The notes: generated by a model not told the origin, from the sequence alone. Shown: positions 10,111 to 22,412, numbered from the stretch's first letter. The stretch: 64,000 nt of DNA from Astrothelium macrocarpum (GCA_021030915.1 JAGEMR010000007.1:434001-498000), one strand, 5' to 3'. Translations and numbers: made by a program.

Positions 10111-12450
10111 ATGGTTCAATTGATTCATGAGCTTCTTGAGTCGATTACACGGTCGTTGATGTGTGTTTGGACTCGGTCCTTTCGTCCGAATCTACATTAT
10201 CATTCTCTACAGGTTTATCCATAACACTTCCATGATGATGTTTCTGAAATTTCCTGCATGTCACGGCTGGAAGGCAAACCACGAGGTTAAGTTTGGGCTC
10301 ATGATTCAGTAGAGCACGGGTGCCTGTGTGAGACCTCTAGGATTTCCCAACCCATGTAAAAAACAGTGTTAAGTCAGTTTTCAGAAACAAATTCTTACCT
10401 AATTTTGTTGAGGGGAAGAAGACTGAAGTGACAACAGTCAGAATGATCATGGCCATCCTACCTTTAGCTGATGCTAATGCAATATCTCGCGTACTGTTCG
10501 CCAACATCTTGGTTTCTTTCAAAGTTCCCTGCATACGTGTACTGCTTATGTTCGTAGCCGCGGTGGTCTTTCAGGCTCATTTGAGTATTGCTGCCACGCT
10601 AGCTGTTGTCTTGCTCTCGTGACTATCGATAGGAATTGGCGGGTGGAGATGTCTCGTTGACCTCGCTAGCAGACTTGGCAACGATGGATTCTTCACGTTG
10701 ATGATATCTTTCCATTAAAAATGAACTGCCTTGATTCCTAGACTCGATCACGTTTAAGATGGGCAAGAACGGCTGGACTTTTGGGACGCATCTGGCTCGT
10801 AGCAAGGTCAGCAAATTGCTGGTGGTTGAGCTTTGAAGCTCGCCACACATTGATATTGTAGAGATAGCCAGCCAAACTGAGTCTCGTCCCCACCCGCTTA
10901 CGATTTCCCTCCTTAGGCGAATTTAATCCGGTTGCCTCCGCAGCGCACAAAAATTCGTCCGCTGCTTGATCATCTTGGTTCAAATTCACTGTTTGACTAT
11001 GCTAGAGCAACTATGCTGGACCTAGCGGTACTATCACATTGTATGTTAGCAACACAATCTTGAAATTTTCCCCAGAGAAAGAAGAGAAGTCATAGGTATA
11101 GTTTAAATGGGGCCTGGTTCAGAAACAGTATTGCGCTAGTACGATTGATGGAGGTGTTTGGCACACAAGTATTTTTTGCGCATCCAATCGACATCATAGC
11201 GGAATAATTTAAGCTGACTAACATAAAGTTTCTTCCGAACGGCTCAACTTCGGTTTAGCGCCTGCTCAGGCTTGGGCTTCTCAGCGTCTGCTCAAGCTGC
11301 GTGGCTGCTCAGTCATACATCTCTATCCCTCACTCTCAGTCATCTACTGCCAAGTATCGCCCACGCTTTCACTCTAGACTATCTGTCATGTCTTAGCGTA
11401 TTTGTTTTCAGGAGCTGCAAGTACTCTAGCGCTGGAACTCATTGTAACCGATCGCTCACAAGACGACTGCTGGAGCTCCCACCAAGCGAAGATTGAATCA
11501 AGAAATCGGCCAGCTCATGCTAGACGCAAAGAACTAATTGCGGCCGAGTCATGCTTCTTCGAGAAGCCAAAGTCGAGCAAAGCAAATAAGGCGCGGATAG
11601 TGCGCTTTCCTGCATATTCGACCCGTGTGTATTCGAACGCTCGAATGCTACACTCAACCTGAGCAGATTTCCTGCAGGTACGATCCTTTGAAAGGGCTGC
11701 ACTGCGGCAAAATTGCCTAAACACTTTAGCACGTGGACTCAAGAACCAGCACGTAGCTTATTCCATCGTTTCTTGGAACCATTGACAAGCGGCATGCCCA
11801 GATGCAAGCCACAGGCACCCGGAACAGCAATACGGCCGGTCATGGTAATGGTCTGGCCAAGTCACATATTATCTGTTTCAGAGGCTGAGGAGTTGATCAC
11901 GATACAGGGTTACAGAAAATGATTTTAGATTTTTGCAAAAAGCTTTTAGAGGCAGAGCCTCAATCAAGGTATTACTCGATTTTTTAGGGGAAAGAAGGCC
12001 AGGTTAGACGATACATCCAGTGTCAATTCATCTTCGACCTTTCTGGCAAGGAGACGACAGAATTCGACTAAATTGGTTCTGTTTCGCCATCTTTTCCCCA
12101 CAGATGTCACACACTTGACCACTTCGGCCCGTGTTATAGCGATGAGCAACCCCACAAATGCACAAGACCCCACGACCCTAGCGTCAATCTTCATGGACCA
12201 CTGTTTCAGCCTTCACAAGCCTCATAATACACTCTACTATTATCCGGAGATCGGCGACCGGTTAAAGTGTAAAAACCTCCGCACCCTGATGTTGCCAAGC
12301 CCATAATGCATATGCAATCCAGGGCACATTACCTTTATCAAACACAGGTCAATGGAAACCATCTATCCATGCTAGATAACCAAGAAAAAGACGGAATATG
12401 GTCCCACAGCTTAGGGCCTTCTTCACAATTACCGTTCCAGGCACCAGCCA
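10111..12450. other. Gene-poor interval
   Basis: 2.3 kb in which I see no supported gene. Short frames on both strands lack start context, splice sites and recognisable domains. A hydrophobic frame at 10428-10622 was considered and not called. Confidence 0.45.
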
Positions 12451-12786
12451 ATGACCAACAATAGCACCCACACCCTACATCGCTTCCTCTTCACCGAAGA
12501 ATATGCCAAGGACAAGTCTCCTTCAACCCTCCTTTTCGCTGATCAATTTCCCGAAGAAGTGCTCACTGGCAATGGGACTGGACCTCTCCGAACCCTAGGG
12601 AATGCACAAAGACCGAACGTCTTCTATTCCGCGCATGTGATTCCCAATGCTTACAACATGTTAACCAAGGAAATCTTGGCAATGGTGACCTGTTTCTTCA
12701 ATGTAAGCCTTTTTCAGCGTAGCCGTGTCTTGTTGCCGACATCAGTCACAATTTATCTGAATTAGGCCTCTCTAGCGAGCGGGTGA
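12451..12786 (+). CDS. Possible small two-exon gene, unknown function
   Basis: Exon 12451-12702 (84 codons) ends at a GTAAGC donor after ..TCFFN. Exon 12766-12786 follows a TTAG acceptor and adds ASLASG and a stop, in phase 0. The predicted ~90-residue protein is polar, with a run HRFLFTEEYAKDKSPSTLLFAD and NVFYSAHVIPNAYN, and has no domain I recognise. It could be a small orphan gene, or a remnant of a larger one. Confidence 0.3.
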
Positions 12787-13226
12787 GATACATTTCGTCC
12801 ATCTCAAAGCGTCGCGCCAAAAAAATGTCGACAGGCCATTCTAACCTTGTCAGTCTCAAATATTGAAATCGACGTGCAGCTCTGCCAGCCACACCTTAAC
12901 TCAAGTTTCAATCAGTGTATCGAAATAATACACCAATCATTCCTATTCCTTGACAAACCGTCCGGAGTTATCATTACCCTACAAGTTTTTTAGTCGCTTT
13001 CAACATTCCCTATTAAAGATGTCGATGTAACGGGTTGGAATACCTGGTTAAAGCTCGGACATCTAGATGTGCTCGCATGGTTGCGCGTGTCTCTTTGCCT
13101 TGGAACTATTGTTATTCACTGTGAACAAATACTTTTCACTACTATAAGATTTTGGCCAAACATATATTATTCGTCTACTTTTGGGGCATTATATTTCCTT
13201 TTCCAAAGTTTTGGTGAAGTCTGACC
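12787..13226. other. Upstream region of the PTH11-like gene
   Basis: No gene seen. AT-rich and probably promoter and 5' UTR of the receptor gene starting at 13227. Confidence 0.4.
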
Positions 13227-14736
13227 ATGAGCGCGGGTGCAGCGATTGCAGGCCATTCCGAGGGCTCACCAGGTCGAGGCTCCGCTCCGGCAGAATTGCC
13301 AATGAGAATGCTTTTCCCCAAACCTAATTACACGAATCCTGTAAGTCACTGCTAAATTTCGACCAGACTCACTTCAAGAGCTAAGACTGTTCAGGTCCGA
13401 AGGGAGGCGCTCATGCCCGGCGTGGCTGTTCCTTTGATCCTACTTTCCACATTCACAGTATCCGTACGAATGTGGTCAAGATTTACTCGACAGAGTGGGA
13501 ATTTTGGATTGGATGACGTGCTCATTTTCTTGTCTTATGTACGATACCGTGACAATCGCATATATCCAAGACTCATATCCTCCCAGGTTTTTGCCATGGT
13601 GCTATCTATTGGAGCCATAGATGGTACAGTTCTCTCCCGCATTGTGCGCTTCAATTTCTAACGCCAATCCATAGCTGCTCGCCATTATGGCTACGATCGA
13701 CACATTTGGGACGTGCAACCAGGACTATTGGTACCAAGCGCTCTGCGAGGATGGCTTGGCGAGCTCATCTTTCTCATTACTACATGTCTATGCAAAATCG
13801 GTATACTCCTTTTCTATCGCCGCATGGTTGTAGGCAGTTGCAGCAAGCGTCTACTTTATGCTTGTTGGGCAGGGATTGCATTTACAACAATCTATGGTGT
13901 CGTCTTTATCACGATACTATGCACTACATGCAAACCAGTGGACGCATTCTGGAAGAGGTACGATCCTTACTATGTGGTGCCTCACGTATGTGACGCACCA
14001 AACCCTGGTCCCCCAGTCAGCGGGGCAATGAGTGTCTTGAGCGATTTTTACGCTGTTGTTTTGCCTTATCTGGTGGTGCAAAAGCTTCAAATTCCCAAGA
14101 ACCAAAAATACGGACTCTATGCTATGTTTGCATTCGGCATGATGTGAGTGGCTACTTTTCTCAGACAGACATGCGCTGATGGTTCCCTACAAGTGTCGTG
14201 AGTTGTGGCATCGCTCGCACTGCTCTTTTAAATCGCTTGACGTTCGAGACAAAGGATACCACATGTCAGTGATACAATATAGTTTGCCAGAGCCATGTTA
14301 CTAAAGATAATTAGGGACCAGCCTTGACATCTTTGTTGCATCGAATCTCGAGGCACAGTTGTCAATCATTGGCTCTTGCCTTCCCAACTGCCGAAAGTTG
14401 TTTGTCAATTTCTTTGGAGATTTTCAAACCCAATATTCTAGCAGCAGGAGATTTCCCTCTCCGTTCTTTGGATCTTCCAAAGATCTCAAGAATCCGGAAG
14501 GCCGCCATGATTCAATGGCAAAGGGGAAAAGAGACATTTTAGTAACTGAAGACATTGAACTTGTTTCTACAACTGAGTCTGGCTTCGCCGCTTACGATCA
14601 AATTTCCATGCATGGGGACCAAGACCACCGTTTCAACAACGCCAGCCTCTACGAAAAGGAACTTCCTCCTCCACCACAACCGATTGCGCCAAAACCATCA
14701 AAGCAAACAAAGATTTTTCCACACACAGTCTTTTAA
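13227..14736 (+). CDS. PTH11-like seven-transmembrane rhodopsin-domain protein (1)
   Basis: Six exons: 13227-13340, 13395-13538, 13587-13623, 13675-14143, 14194-14264 and 14315-14736; 1257 nt, 418 aa. Hydrophobic helices include VPLILLSTFTVSVRMWSRF followed by FGLDDVLIFLSY (the DD motif is usual after TM1-2), LRGWLGELIFLITTCLCKIG, GIAFTTIYGVVFITILCTTC, GAMSVLSDFYAVVLPYLVV and YGLYAMFAFGMIVVSCGIAR. The CKPVDAFW segment and the LSDFYAVVLP helix are characteristic of the fungal rhodopsin/CFEM-less PTH11 class. The cytosolic tail is polar, with a PPPPQPIAPKP stretch. These proteins are plasma-membrane receptors or sensors of unknown ligand. The N-terminus is short, without a CFEM domain. Confidence 0.85.
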
Positions 14737-15813
14737 AACATTCTGTTCTTGTCCTTGCATGGCTTTGAGCAGACCATTGGAGCGTCTGAAGCAAGTTGTC
14801 TTGGCAAATTGCGTATATGCAATGAATCTATGGGGGCACCGTTAATATTAATTCCGAAAGGTATGAAGTGAATGATTTACATGATTTATAGCATTTGTCT
14901 TTAGGGCGGCAATGATACCAGGCGGCTGTTCCAAGAGCGCCATCTTTTTCCTCAAGCTTTACTCGGTGCTCTACGCGTACGTAGCTTAATGAATCATGAT
15001 CCCATTGACTGGAAAAAGGCACAGATCTTTCGTTCTGTTTGCATTGACCTCTTCGTGCATCAAGTTCCAGCTGGCTCCAGCAGCACTTACCTGTAAAAGT
15101 ACAGGAGGGTGGTGTTCGGTAGCAGCCTGATTGAATCTGAGATCCCAGTACATCGGATATCTCCGAGAGCTTCTTGCTCTACTAAGTAGATAGGGTTTGC
15201 TTCAATAGCGTCAGCTCTTTTAAACCAGGGAATCATTAATTACATCATGATCCACTATTCATTGATCATTGCTCGCGCTGGAAGTGTCGAAGATGAATGG
15301 AGTTTGAACGATTTTCGTGATCGATTCCAATTACACCTAAATTTAGCAAAATTGGTGTTTCATTGGGAGATCGGACGGTTCCTTCCAATCAACGCTCTAT
15401 TCCACAATTCAGTTGAAAGCATAGTCAGTGTTCCGGCTTGATACTCAGTTCACTACTCTTTTTGATTCGAAGGATAGGAATATTGACAAAATTATTGAAC
15501 AACTGAACGGTGAAGAGCAATCTGAAGTTAATGAAATTCAATATCGTGAGCATGATTAAACTCCACGTACGATATACTCTGAGCCAGACAATAGGTGATA
15601 AGTGAATGATCTGATTGAAACACAACCTTTCTTTGTGATTTCAAAACATGAGTCATAGGGCATTGACTCTAGCTGAGCACATGAGTGAGCATGAATGCTG
15701 AAGAATTAAAAGGGATCATCAGCACGGGGAAAAATTCTTGAGACCTCCTCCTCGCCATCGACTCGAGCCTTGCAGTTTCTGAGCAAGCTCTCCTCTACTC
15801 GTCAAGAGCTAAA
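14737..15813. other. Intergenic, no gene recognised
   Basis: About 1.1 kb, AT-rich, only short frames without features. The last 40 bp hold the 12-nt leader motif shared with the gene at 9406 (15779-15790). Confidence 0.5.
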
Positions 15814-16479
15814 ATGCCTAAACTACTCGACTTGCCTCTTGAGATTTGTTTCAAAATCCTTCACCACACACTCGTTCACCACCCTCTGGAAGACTTTCCC
15901 CAAGACTCTTTCACGGGTGGCCTAAAGGTCTTCTGTAATCGCTCTGTGAACATACATGGAGAGGATTACATACGCCAGGACCATAAAGCCTGCTATCTCG
16001 AACTCCACAGCCTGATGCTTGTCTCTCGTCACATTCATCAGCTCGCCACAAAAGTTTTCTACTCTGAGAATGTCTTGCATCTTGACACGAGGTTGCTGGG
16101 ATCTTACAAGGTTCGAATTTCATCGTCACATTGCCAATACGTCCGTCATCTCGTTCTCGTAGTCGATCCGAAAAACTGGTATCAATCGCACGCTTTGCAA
16201 AGCTGCCTAGAAGGATTTCCAAGTCTGCAAAATCTTTGGATCATAAATTGCCCCTTCATTTGGGAGATAATACGCGACGAACTAACCGTGTTGAAGCTAT
16301 TCGAAGGAATCAGGACATCAGCTTCTGTGGTTATGGGTACTGTTATAAACTCCGGGCTCTCTAAGGAGGGTTTGTGGGCTGCAGTGAGAGCACTTGACTT
16401 TGATGGGAAGGAGAGTAGACGACGAGGAATATTGTGGTGGGGCGGAGTCGAATATGTAAACGAAAACAAAGTGGGATGA
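15814..16479 (+). CDS. Short F-box-like protein (paralogue 2)
   Basis: 221 aa, no intron. Starts LLDLPLEICFKILHHTLV, then CYLELHSLMLVSRHIHQLATKVFYSENVLHL, then CQYVRHLVLVVD, LFEGIRTSASVVMG and AVRALDFDGKE. Every block has a counterpart in the same order in the protein at 9406, so the two are diverged duplicates. No catalytic motif is seen. F-box assignment rests on the LPLE...KIL..TL start. The C-terminus is short and may be disordered. Confidence 0.65.
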   Translation: MPKLLDLPLEICFKILHHTLVHHPLEDFPQDSFTGGLKVFCNRSVNIHGEDYIRQDHKACYLELHSLMLVSRHIHQLATKVFYSENVLHLDTRLLGSYKVRISSSHCQYVRHLVLVVDPKNWYQSHALQSCLEGFPSLQNLWIINCPFIWEIIRDELTVLKLFEGIRTSASVVMGTVINSGLSKEGLWAAVRALDFDGKESRRRGILWWGGVEYVNENKVG

Positions 16480-16917
16480 GGAATGACAGCGGACAGAGAA
16501 GAGGAACACGAGAAGATAAATACAAGGAAAGGAGTGCAAGCAGAATCACGGAGTCGAGGATTAGATTGCAATGAATGCCAGAAACTTATCACAAACTAAA
16601 GAATTACTCAAGATGCTAATTGTGTGATAGCATGATGCTGCCCTGTGCGTTTGATGCTAGACTAATGCGTGGTTGAATTACTTTACCCTGTCTCATCGGC
16701 TTTTCATCATAGAATAGTCTATCGAGGCACAGAATCTCTGTTGTGTGATAACCTAAGTTTATGGCCACTCAGTGTTCCTTCTAGGAATCAAACGCGTAGC
16801 GGGCTCACTCGGCCACAACTGCTGAAAACCTTTGTGATTTCAGGGTCCGCTAATTTTGTCTTGAGACCAAAAAAGACAGTAAACGCCGGCATCTTCAGTT
16901 GGGTTGCATAGCCCGTG
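16480..16917. other. Intergenic, upstream of HIS7
   Basis: No gene seen. At about 16790-16840 the minus strand has a superficial resemblance to a tRNA (see rejected items). Confidence 0.45.
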
Positions 16918-18696
16918 ATGCCAGCAGTCCATTTGCTGGACTACGTAGCCGGCAATATACGTTCTCTCGTTAATGCCATCGAAAAGGTTGGCTATACTGT
17001 TGAGTGGATCAAATCCCCCGCCGACGTTGCAGATGCTGAGGTAGGCCTTCTGTTCGCATTCCTATCCGTGCCATTGGCTCCAGCTGATTCTGACAGGCAT
17101 TCAGAAAATAATACTTCCAGGCGTTGGACACTTTGGATTCTGCTTAAGTCAATTTGCGGAAGCGGGATATGTTGAGCCAATCAAGAAACATATACAAGAT
17201 GGAAAGCCGTTCATGGGCATATGCGTAGGGCTACAAGCGCTGTTTGAAGGGTCGATTGAAGATCAAGATGTGTCGGGGTTAGGCCTTATATCTGGACGGC
17301 TGGAGAGATTCAAGGATAGCGATAAGAGCGTGCCACATATTGGCTGGAATTCTGCAAATACTTCCAGCCGGGAAGGAGGAAGAGACGAGAGTCTGTACGG
17401 GTTAAGGCCGGACAGCAAGTATTATTACGTCCACTCGTACGCTGCACCATATCGGAAAGGTCAATTGGAGAAGGATGGGTGGGCAATTGCTACAGCACGA
17501 TACGGGGACGAGGAGTTTGTTGGAGCAGTCATAAAGGACAATATCTTTGCCACCCAGTTCCATCCTGAAAAGAGTGGTGCCGCCGGCCTTCGCGTCCTCC
17601 AAGCCTTCCTCGAAGGTCGCAAATCTGAAAAGCTGTCCTCCATCCCACCGCTCTCCGCTACACAAGAAGGCCTCACCCGGCGCGTCATCGCCTGCCTCGA
17701 TGTCCGCACCAACGACGCCGGCGACCTCGTCGTCACCAAAGGCGATCAGTACGATGTCCGCGAGAAAGCCTCTAGCGGCGGTGCAGTCCGCAACCTTGGC
17801 AAGCCGGTCGACAAGGCCAAGCAGTACTACGAGCAGGGTGCCGACGAAATCACCTTCCTCAACATCACTTCCTTCCGCAACTGTCCTGCCGCCGACACGC
17901 CGATGCTGGAGGTGCTCCGCCGCACTGCTGCATCTGTCTTCGTGCCGCTCACTATTGGCGGGGGGATTCGCGACGGCACTACGGATCCGGACGGTACACC
18001 ACTGTCGGCGCTTGCGCTCGCGGGACTCTATTTTCGGTCTGGTGCTGACAAGGTCAGTATTGGCTCCGACGCTGTGACTGCGGCGGAGGCGTACTATGAG
18101 CGTGGGGGAGTGCTGGCAGGGGACACGGCGATTGAGACAATTTCGAAGGCGTATGGCACGCAGGCCGTGGTGGTCAGTGTTGATCCGAGGCGTGTGTATG
18201 TTGCAGATCCTGGAGAGACGCGGCACAGGACGATTGAAATGAAGGCGTTGGGACCGAAGGGGGAGCGGTATTGTTGGTTCCAATGTACGGTGAAGGGGGG
18301 AAGAGAAGGGCGGGATCTGGATGTGGTGGAGCTGGTGAAGGCGGTGGAGGCCATGGGTGCGGGAGAGATCCTGCTTAATTGCATTGATCGAGATGGAACT
18401 GGGGATGGGTTTGATCTAGAGCTCGTGAGTGAGGTGAAGGCTGCGATCAAGATTCCCGTGATTGCAAGCAGCGGAGCGGGGAAGCCGGAGCATTTTGCGG
18501 AGGTGTTTGAGGAGACGAGTACAGATGCTGCGTTGGGTGCAGGAATGGTGAGTCAAATCGAGGCTATTCTTTGAATTGGAATGGGAAGCTAATGCGAGTG
18601 ATGCAGTTTCATCGAGGCGAGTACACGGTGAAGCAGGTGAAGGAGCACATGGCGGAAAGAGGGTTATTAGTAAGGCGATACGAAGATGATATATGA
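16918..18696 (+). CDS. HIS7: Imidazole glycerol phosphate synthase (glutamine amidotransferase/cyclase)
   Basis: Exons 16918-17040, 17105-18547 and 18607-18696; 1656 nt, 551 aa, the length of yeast His7. It is the bifunctional enzyme of histidine biosynthesis, converting PRFAR and glutamine into imidazole glycerol phosphate and AICAR. N-terminal class I glutaminase: LPGVGHFG, FMGICVGLQALFEG (nucleophile about Cys81) and TQFHPEKSG (His/Glu). C-terminal cyclase barrel: RRVIACLDVRTND with the first Asp, PLTIGGGIRD, and LLNCIDRDGTGDGFD with the second Asp. Exon 3 supplies the expected end, FHRGEYTVKQVKEHM. The acceptor at 17104 rather than 17096 keeps frame and gives KIILPGVG. Codon endings change from C to G at about 17950-18000. 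A long antisense frame over the gene is an artefact. Confidence 0.97.
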
Positions 18697-19060
18697 TGAA
18701 TTCATTGCGGTGCGCACGACGAAACTGAACATCTCGTCTCGATGAGCAGCTCTGCGTCGACGTGTTTTCACCCTTAAAGGGGTAGTCATTTGAGGATAGA
18801 ATTAGAAAAGCGATTTGAAGCGCAGAGATATAAACGCTGCTATTAGAGTGCTTCTACGAGCTCTACCTGATTTAAAATAAATAACCAGAACTTAGTGTGC
18901 ACATACATCCATGGCATTGTGTATAGAACATGTAAATAAACAAAAAGCCCCTCCACCAGCCCCACAACGCGTGTCTTCGTGTTTCGGAATCTCCTTGACG
19001 GCGCCCTGCTGCCTTGAGTCGTCAAGAATTCATTCTTTTGAGTGACAGCATACAAAAGCA
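18697..19060. other. Intergenic HIS7-AIP1
   Basis: 364 bp between co-directional genes; 3' flank of HIS7 and 5' flank of AIP1. No further gene seen. Confidence 0.5.
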
Positions 19061-21073
19061 ATGTCGATTACTTCAGGCGAGTATTGGGAATGTGTCCGTG
19101 GAAATTCGCCCTCTCTGACCTCGGTAGATGCCATTTGGGCTGCTTCGCCGACTACCACTCGAGGTTCTCCTACCATCCTTTCTTCAGATTCGAAAGGAGA
19201 ACGAATCGCATATGCTGTAAGATTTCTGGGTAACATTCATATCCAAATGACCTTCTGATTGCTGTAAATAGTCTAACAAATCCATCTTCGTTCGAAATAT
19301 CGATAACCCAGCTATTAGTAGACAGTATACCCAGCACACTGCTCAAACCACCGTTGCCCGCTTCGCTCCTTCAGGTTTCTATATCGCTAGTGGAGATGTG
19401 TCGGGAGCTGTAAGGATATGGGACTGCGTTGGGGAAGGTGCAACAAAAGGTATTCGACGCATAAACAAATCCGATGAACGTGCTGTTAAAAAATTCAAAA
19501 GCTAATTGCTGGCTGTTCGTTACAAGGGGACTACCACATCATTGCCGGCCGGATAAATGACATAGCTTGGGATGGAGACAGCCAACGGGTTATCGCAGTA
19601 GGCGATGGCAAAGAACGCTTCGGCCACTGCATAACAGCCGATAGTGGGAACAGTGTAGGAGAGATATCTGGCCACAGCTCCCAAATTAATTGCGTCTCCA
19701 TCAGGCAGCAAAGACCTCTCAGAGCAGCTACAGGAAGCGACGATACTAGTCTGGTTTTCCTTCATGGTGCGCCTTTCAAATTCAATACAAGTCTACGGGA
19801 TAATCACAACCGCTTCATTTATGGCCTTCAATTCAGTCCTGATGGCAGTAGTCTAGTAAGTGTGGGGGCTGACAAGAGAATATGGCTATATGACGGCAAG
19901 ACTGGTGAACCGAAGATTCAAATAGGAGAAGGTGTGCATACGGGGAGCATTTTCGGCGTTTCTTGGGCCAAGGATTCAAAACGATTCGTTACTGCGAGCG
20001 CAGACCAGACTGTACGCATATGGGATGCTGAAGCTGGCAAAGCCGTACAAACCTGGAGACTGGGTGACGAAGGCGTCGTCAGTATTCCTGATCAACAAGT
20101 CGGCGTGACCTGGCCTTCTGGACGCAGTGATGGTCTCGTAATTAGTGTAGACCTCGAAGGAAACCTCAACTACCTGACTGAAGGCTCTACTAAACCTACC
20201 AGAGTGGTACGCGGTCACCAGAAAAATGTCACCGCAACCACAATTAGCGACAAGATATTCTGGACTGGTAGTTACGAAGGCCGAGTTTGCGCCTGGGACG
20301 TTGCGACAGGCAACGCCTCCAAAGTCGACGGCGAATCCCACTCCAACTACGTCTCCGGTCTCACCAACTCGCAATCTCACATCTACAGCGTAGGCTGGGA
20401 TGACACCCTCCGAACCATCGACCCCAACGCCCTCACCTTCTCCGGCAGTCTCACCAAACTTAACGGCCAACCCCGCAGCATCGCCGTCTCCGCCGATAAG
20501 ACCTTCGTCACCACGCAGTCCGCAATTGAAATCCTCTCCACCTCCACCGGCGACCTACTCACTTCCATCCCCACCCCGAAAAGCCCACCCCTTGCTCTCG
20601 CCGCCCATGGTCAACACCTGGCCGTTGGCTACGACGACAAGTCTTTTCACATATACACCGTCACGCCACAAAACACGCTCAACCTCACCGCCGCTCCAAC
20701 GGACCTGCCGTCGCCTGTCACCGCGCTCGCATTCTCTCCCTCTGGCAACACCCTTGCTGCCGGTACCGCCGCAGGCAAGCTCGCAGTGTACGAAGTCCCT
20801 GGCTTCACATTGAAGACCTCACGCTGGACGGGCCACACGGCGCGGGTGACGAGCGTGGCGTGGGAGAGCTCGGGCGAGTATGCCGCGAGCGGCAGCTTGG
20901 ATACGAATCTGTTCGTGTGGAGCTTGAAGGACCCGGGGAGGAGGATCAAGGCGAGTAATGCGCATAAGGAGGGGGTGAATGGGGTGGCGTGGGTGGAGGG
21001 GAAGGAGGGGAGGAGAGTGCTGAGTTCGGGGGGCGATGCGGCGGTAAAGGTGTGGAAGGTGGAGGGTCTGTAG
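19061..21073 (+). CDS. AIP1: Actin-interacting protein 1 (WD40, cofilin cofactor)
   Basis: Exons 19061-19216, 19272-19449 and 19527-21073; 1881 nt, 626 aa, matching the usual length of about 615. Multiple WD repeats are visible: SGAVRIWDC, DDTSLVFL, GADKRIWLYD, ASADQTVRIWDAEAG, GSYEGRVCAWDVATG, VGWDDTLRTID, SLDTNLFVWSLKD and GGDAAVKVWKVEG. The N-terminus (SNKSIFVRNIDNPAIS..YTQHTAQTTVARFAPSGFYIASGD) is typical of Aip1/WDR1. The family forms two seven-bladed propellers and promotes disassembly of cofilin-decorated actin filaments. The end of the coding strand turns from C-rich to strongly G-rich at about 20820. Confidence 0.95.
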
Positions 21074-21962
21074 ATAGGAGCGGTGGGAAGTAGGATCTTT
21101 CGTCGTGACTGCCCGGGTGCGTTTCTGTATTGATCACCTTTGCGGTGAAAGCAAAGTATGTTGGGAATTGGGAGAAATTATGGGTCGGGCTGTGTTTGGG
21201 TTCCAGGTAAGTGGAATATCAATCGGGTTCTGGTGACACGTGGGTTGGGACGACTAATTCTCATTCATAGATGCTCCTGTCTTTGAAGAGCAGCGAGATT
21301 ATCATTTTCTATTCACCGCTTTATCTCTGATGGGTTTTCATCTCAGTCCATTGCATGGCCTGCGATGAACGTGGTTGCGACATTGCAATCACACCCACTT
21401 GTGGATCGCGTATCCCTGTTCTCAAGTTTAGGTACAGAAAGTGAAATCTTCATAAGTCTTTACACTTACTCGCCCCAAACCGCGTCAACTCGGTTAACTT
21501 CATTCATCGGTCAATTAAACAGTCCAATTCAATATAATTGACATGACTTGTCACACAGTCACTTCGCCACCCGCTTTCTGTCGTTTGGAGAATGTTTCAT
21601 TCCTCCTCGTCAACCTTGACTCTCATTAGCCCGGTCATGGTGTAACAAGCTTTCGTTGTGAGAATATGTTGCCAAACCAGGTGAATGGTACCAAGAGTTA
21701 TAGGGAATGGTTTAATCAAAGCGAGGTGGAAGTACTTAAGAGTAGTCCTTCCTTGGGTCGGAGCGTTTCTACTTGGCCACTAGAACCGTTTAACAGTCCT
21801 GACAAGTCCAAAGTTTGCAACATTCTCTCCAAGGGAGGGTTTTTCACTGCTGTCCTAACCTCAGTCACCGGTCATTTGCTTTTCTTCCATTAGTGACAAA
21901 ATCAAAGAAGTGTCTTATCAGAGGGAACCCTGCTTCTGGGTTTTCAGGCCTTCAGCCTTAGG
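21074..21962. other. Intergenic, no gene recognised
   Basis: 890 bp. The short + frame at 21666-21893 lacks features. Nothing else seen. Confidence 0.5.
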
Positions 21963-22412
21963 ATGCCACTACTAACCGACGATGAGAGAAAGCGCTTACG
22001 CGCTGGAATCAAAAAGCTCAGGATGGATTCCTACCTGACTCGAGGTATGGTCGAAGCTCATGGCGCAAAACCCCAGACTGAGGTGACACCCCCAAACGAC
22101 GGAAAAACAGTCCGAGTCGCCGATGGCCTGGAAGGAGACGACCTCCAAATAGCGATATTGTGGAATGATTGGACAGACTACCGAAATGCTCTGGCTGCAC
22201 AGATTGGCCAGTTGAGGGAAGGAGAAGAGGAGTTGCAAGCTTTAGCCAACCGGATGATCCAAACTAAGATCACTTCTGATCCACAAGCTGCGCCGGCCTC
22301 GGGGCCATCTGGGACTGCAGGGCCATCTGGGACTGCACAGCGTGGCGGCCGAGGACGAGGTAGCACTCCGGGACGAGGCAGCACTCCGGGACGAGGCAAC
22401 ACCCAGAGATAG
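21963..22412 (+). CDS. Small hypothetical protein with repetitive RG-rich tail
   Basis: 149 aa, single exon. The N-terminal two thirds are acidic/amphipathic (LTDDERKRLRAGIKKLRMDSYL, LWNDWTDYRNALAAQIGQLREGEEELQ). The tail is made of SGPSGTAG and RGSTPG repeats encoded by 18-bp tandem repeats. No family recognised. RG repeats often bind RNA or are disordered, but the tail may simply reflect repeat expansion. Composition and a clean start support a real gene; there is no other evidence. Confidence 0.4.
   Translation: MPLLTDDERKRLRAGIKKLRMDSYLTRGMVEAHGAKPQTEVTPPNDGKTVRVADGLEGDDLQIAILWNDWTDYRNALAAQIGQLREGEEELQALANRMIQTKITSDPQAAPASGPSGTAGPSGTAQRGGRGRGSTPGRGSTPGRGNTQR
22302..22404 (+). repeat. Two 18-bp tandem repeat blocks
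   Basis: 22302-22337 is a perfect 2 x 18-bp repeat (unit GGGCCATCTGGGACTGCA). 22353-22404 is about 2.9 copies of an 18-bp unit (GGACGAGGYAGCACTCCG). Both are in frame with the small RG-rich protein. Confidence 0.9.

Noticed and set aside
10428..10622. Hydrophobic 64-codon plus frame
   Set aside because: Opposite frame on the minus strand is also open; no promoter or splice signal, no homologous pattern.
16770..16850. tRNA-like sequence on the minus strand (GTGGCCGAGTGAG.. TTTGATTCC)
   Set aside because: No acceptor stem pairing and no anticodon arm; resemblance is local only. I found no convincing tRNA in the window.
17402..18283. 293-codon minus frame over HIS7
   Set aside because: Antisense of a strongly biased, intact HIS7 coding exon; it has no family features.
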